From: Hermodice carunculata
Lineage: Eukaryota; Annelida; Polychaeta; Eunicida; Amphinomidae
Assembly (NCBI GenBank): GCA_964020975.1
Contig: OZ026623.1
Location: 82,811,932-82,875,931, forward strand
DNA length: 64,000 nt
Direction of reading: 5' to 3'
Of this stretch, positions 63,006 to 64,000 are shown one piece after another; position 1 is the first letter of the stretch, and the number at the start of each line of letters is the position of its first letter. Both the position numbers and the translations under genes were made by a program. The notes under the pieces were generated by a model, which made no database searches, was not told where the DNA came from, and worked only from the letters and a program-made list of their open reading frames with translations.

Positions 63006-64000
63006 CACATAGCAAGGATATTTTGCTGACAGAGTCCATTGTCTAAAATCACACACCAAAATGTACATTTTTGTAGAATAATTAGAAACTTATCACTCAC
63101 TTTGTGGCATTATGTCCAGTTGGAATACTGCCACTAATGAGAACAGTGTATGCATGTAATCATCGTGACGAACATTTTATCAGAATTGTGTGAATTTCAA
63201 AAATATTTTGGGACCTAAAATTTTGTCTTAAAAATTTCATGCAGTTTTTGTTTTACCTTTAAAATACATTGTAAAGAGAAGAAACAACAAACACAGTATG
63301 TCAAAGGAAAGCCAATACACGTGTATCTTAATATACACACAAATATATACACAAACAAAATGCGTTGATGCATAATATCACTGTGCTTGGTCATCTTTAT
63401 TATAGTATATAAGACTGCACCATAATAACCCAATAACATTAAAACTGCTACAAAATAATGACATCATAAAGAATGGCCATATATATATATGTATTATATG
63501 TGGAATACAGGTATGAAGAAGGAAAATACACGTTTACAACAGCTGCAGTAGTACATAATTTCCACAAACGCTGGCACAATGTTCATAGCAAAATTGAAAT
63601 TAATATCCATCAAAATTCTTTGCAAATTATCACATTCTGCTCACAAGATTGTGACCTTCAATCCGGATGTCCTATTTCTTCAAAGATGAACATGAAGAAG
63701 ATGCTACAAATATATACTTTCACCGAACACCAGATATGAAACACTATATTGCATGTACATATATCACTTTGTCTTTTCTTTCTTTTTTTTTTTTTTTTTT
63801 TTTACATAATACATTACTGTGTTCGATGTTTAGACACATGAAACATCAAAAGCAATTACACAGTAACCACTGCTCATTTTCCTACATTGCAACAAGCTGC
63901 TTTGCTTCCTAGGACAGACAGACTTAGCTCTGTGTGGAGTTAAGGATATGTGGGGCTTCGTCTGTTGACTGGGCAATATTTCACTTGGCCACCAAAGCAG
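63006..64000. other. unassigned trailing sequence
   Basis: No gene recognised. A poly-T run of about 20 lies at 63781-63803. Confidence 0.5.

Overview
This is non-coding-dominated eukaryotic nuclear DNA from an animal. It is AT-rich and crowded with microsatellites, inverted-repeat mobile elements and LINE remnants. The only large gene is metazoan: a homolog of the Golgi enzyme MGAT3 (family GT17). A marine invertebrate is likely. I infer this from bivalve 'pearl'-like Helentron derivatives, PHD/APE LINEs, a Penelope-like fossil and a dense cluster of TAGGCCTA words at 51.5-55.4 kb. I associate that word bias with ambulacrarian and other marine deuterostome genomes, but the phylum is not proven by anything here.

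Layout. 0-11 kb: microsatellites, two complete or partial Helentron-like (HINE) copies and a truncated MITE. 11-14.1 kb: a doubtful coding exon, then a HINE split by a LINE 3' end that itself carries a tandem duplication. 16.7-18.8 kb: the GT17 gene on the + strand, coding in one exon. 20-22 kb: a foldback-like element whose arms are strings of the palindrome ACTCGTAATTACGAGT, enclosing LINE endonuclease fragments. 22.6-25.2 kb: a 5'-truncated LINE on the - strand with a long open reverse transcriptase frame, ending at an (AT)n tract. 25.8-33.5 kb: a MITE, long (AT)n arrays, a tandem array of ~440-bp units rich in AGGTCA words, and two HINE ends head to head. 33.5-36.1 kb: a decayed Penelope-like element with repeated 3' sequence. 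42.2-43.3 kb: a small coiled-coil gene on the - strand with a candidate promoter (two CCAAT boxes and an E-box). 43.6-44.6 kb: the best-preserved HINE. 45-48 kb: three MITEs. 51.5-55.4 kb: the TAGGCCTA-rich block and a long hairpin. 56-63 kb: a second TTAA MITE, two adjacent HINEs on the - strand, and long degenerate tandem repeats of the GTGACCTTGA/TCAAGGTCAC type.

The clearest result is a family of Helentron-like non-autonomous elements. Five ends share a GATTTGC/GCAAATC hairpin followed by CTAG and a T outside the element. Short subterminal inverted repeats at the 5' and 3' ends differ between copies but still match each other within a copy. The host genes do not form a recognisable pathway. 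They are a secretory-pathway glycosyltransferase and an unrelated small coiled-coil protein, separated by transposon-derived DNA. I saw no tRNA, rRNA, CRISPR or viral gene.
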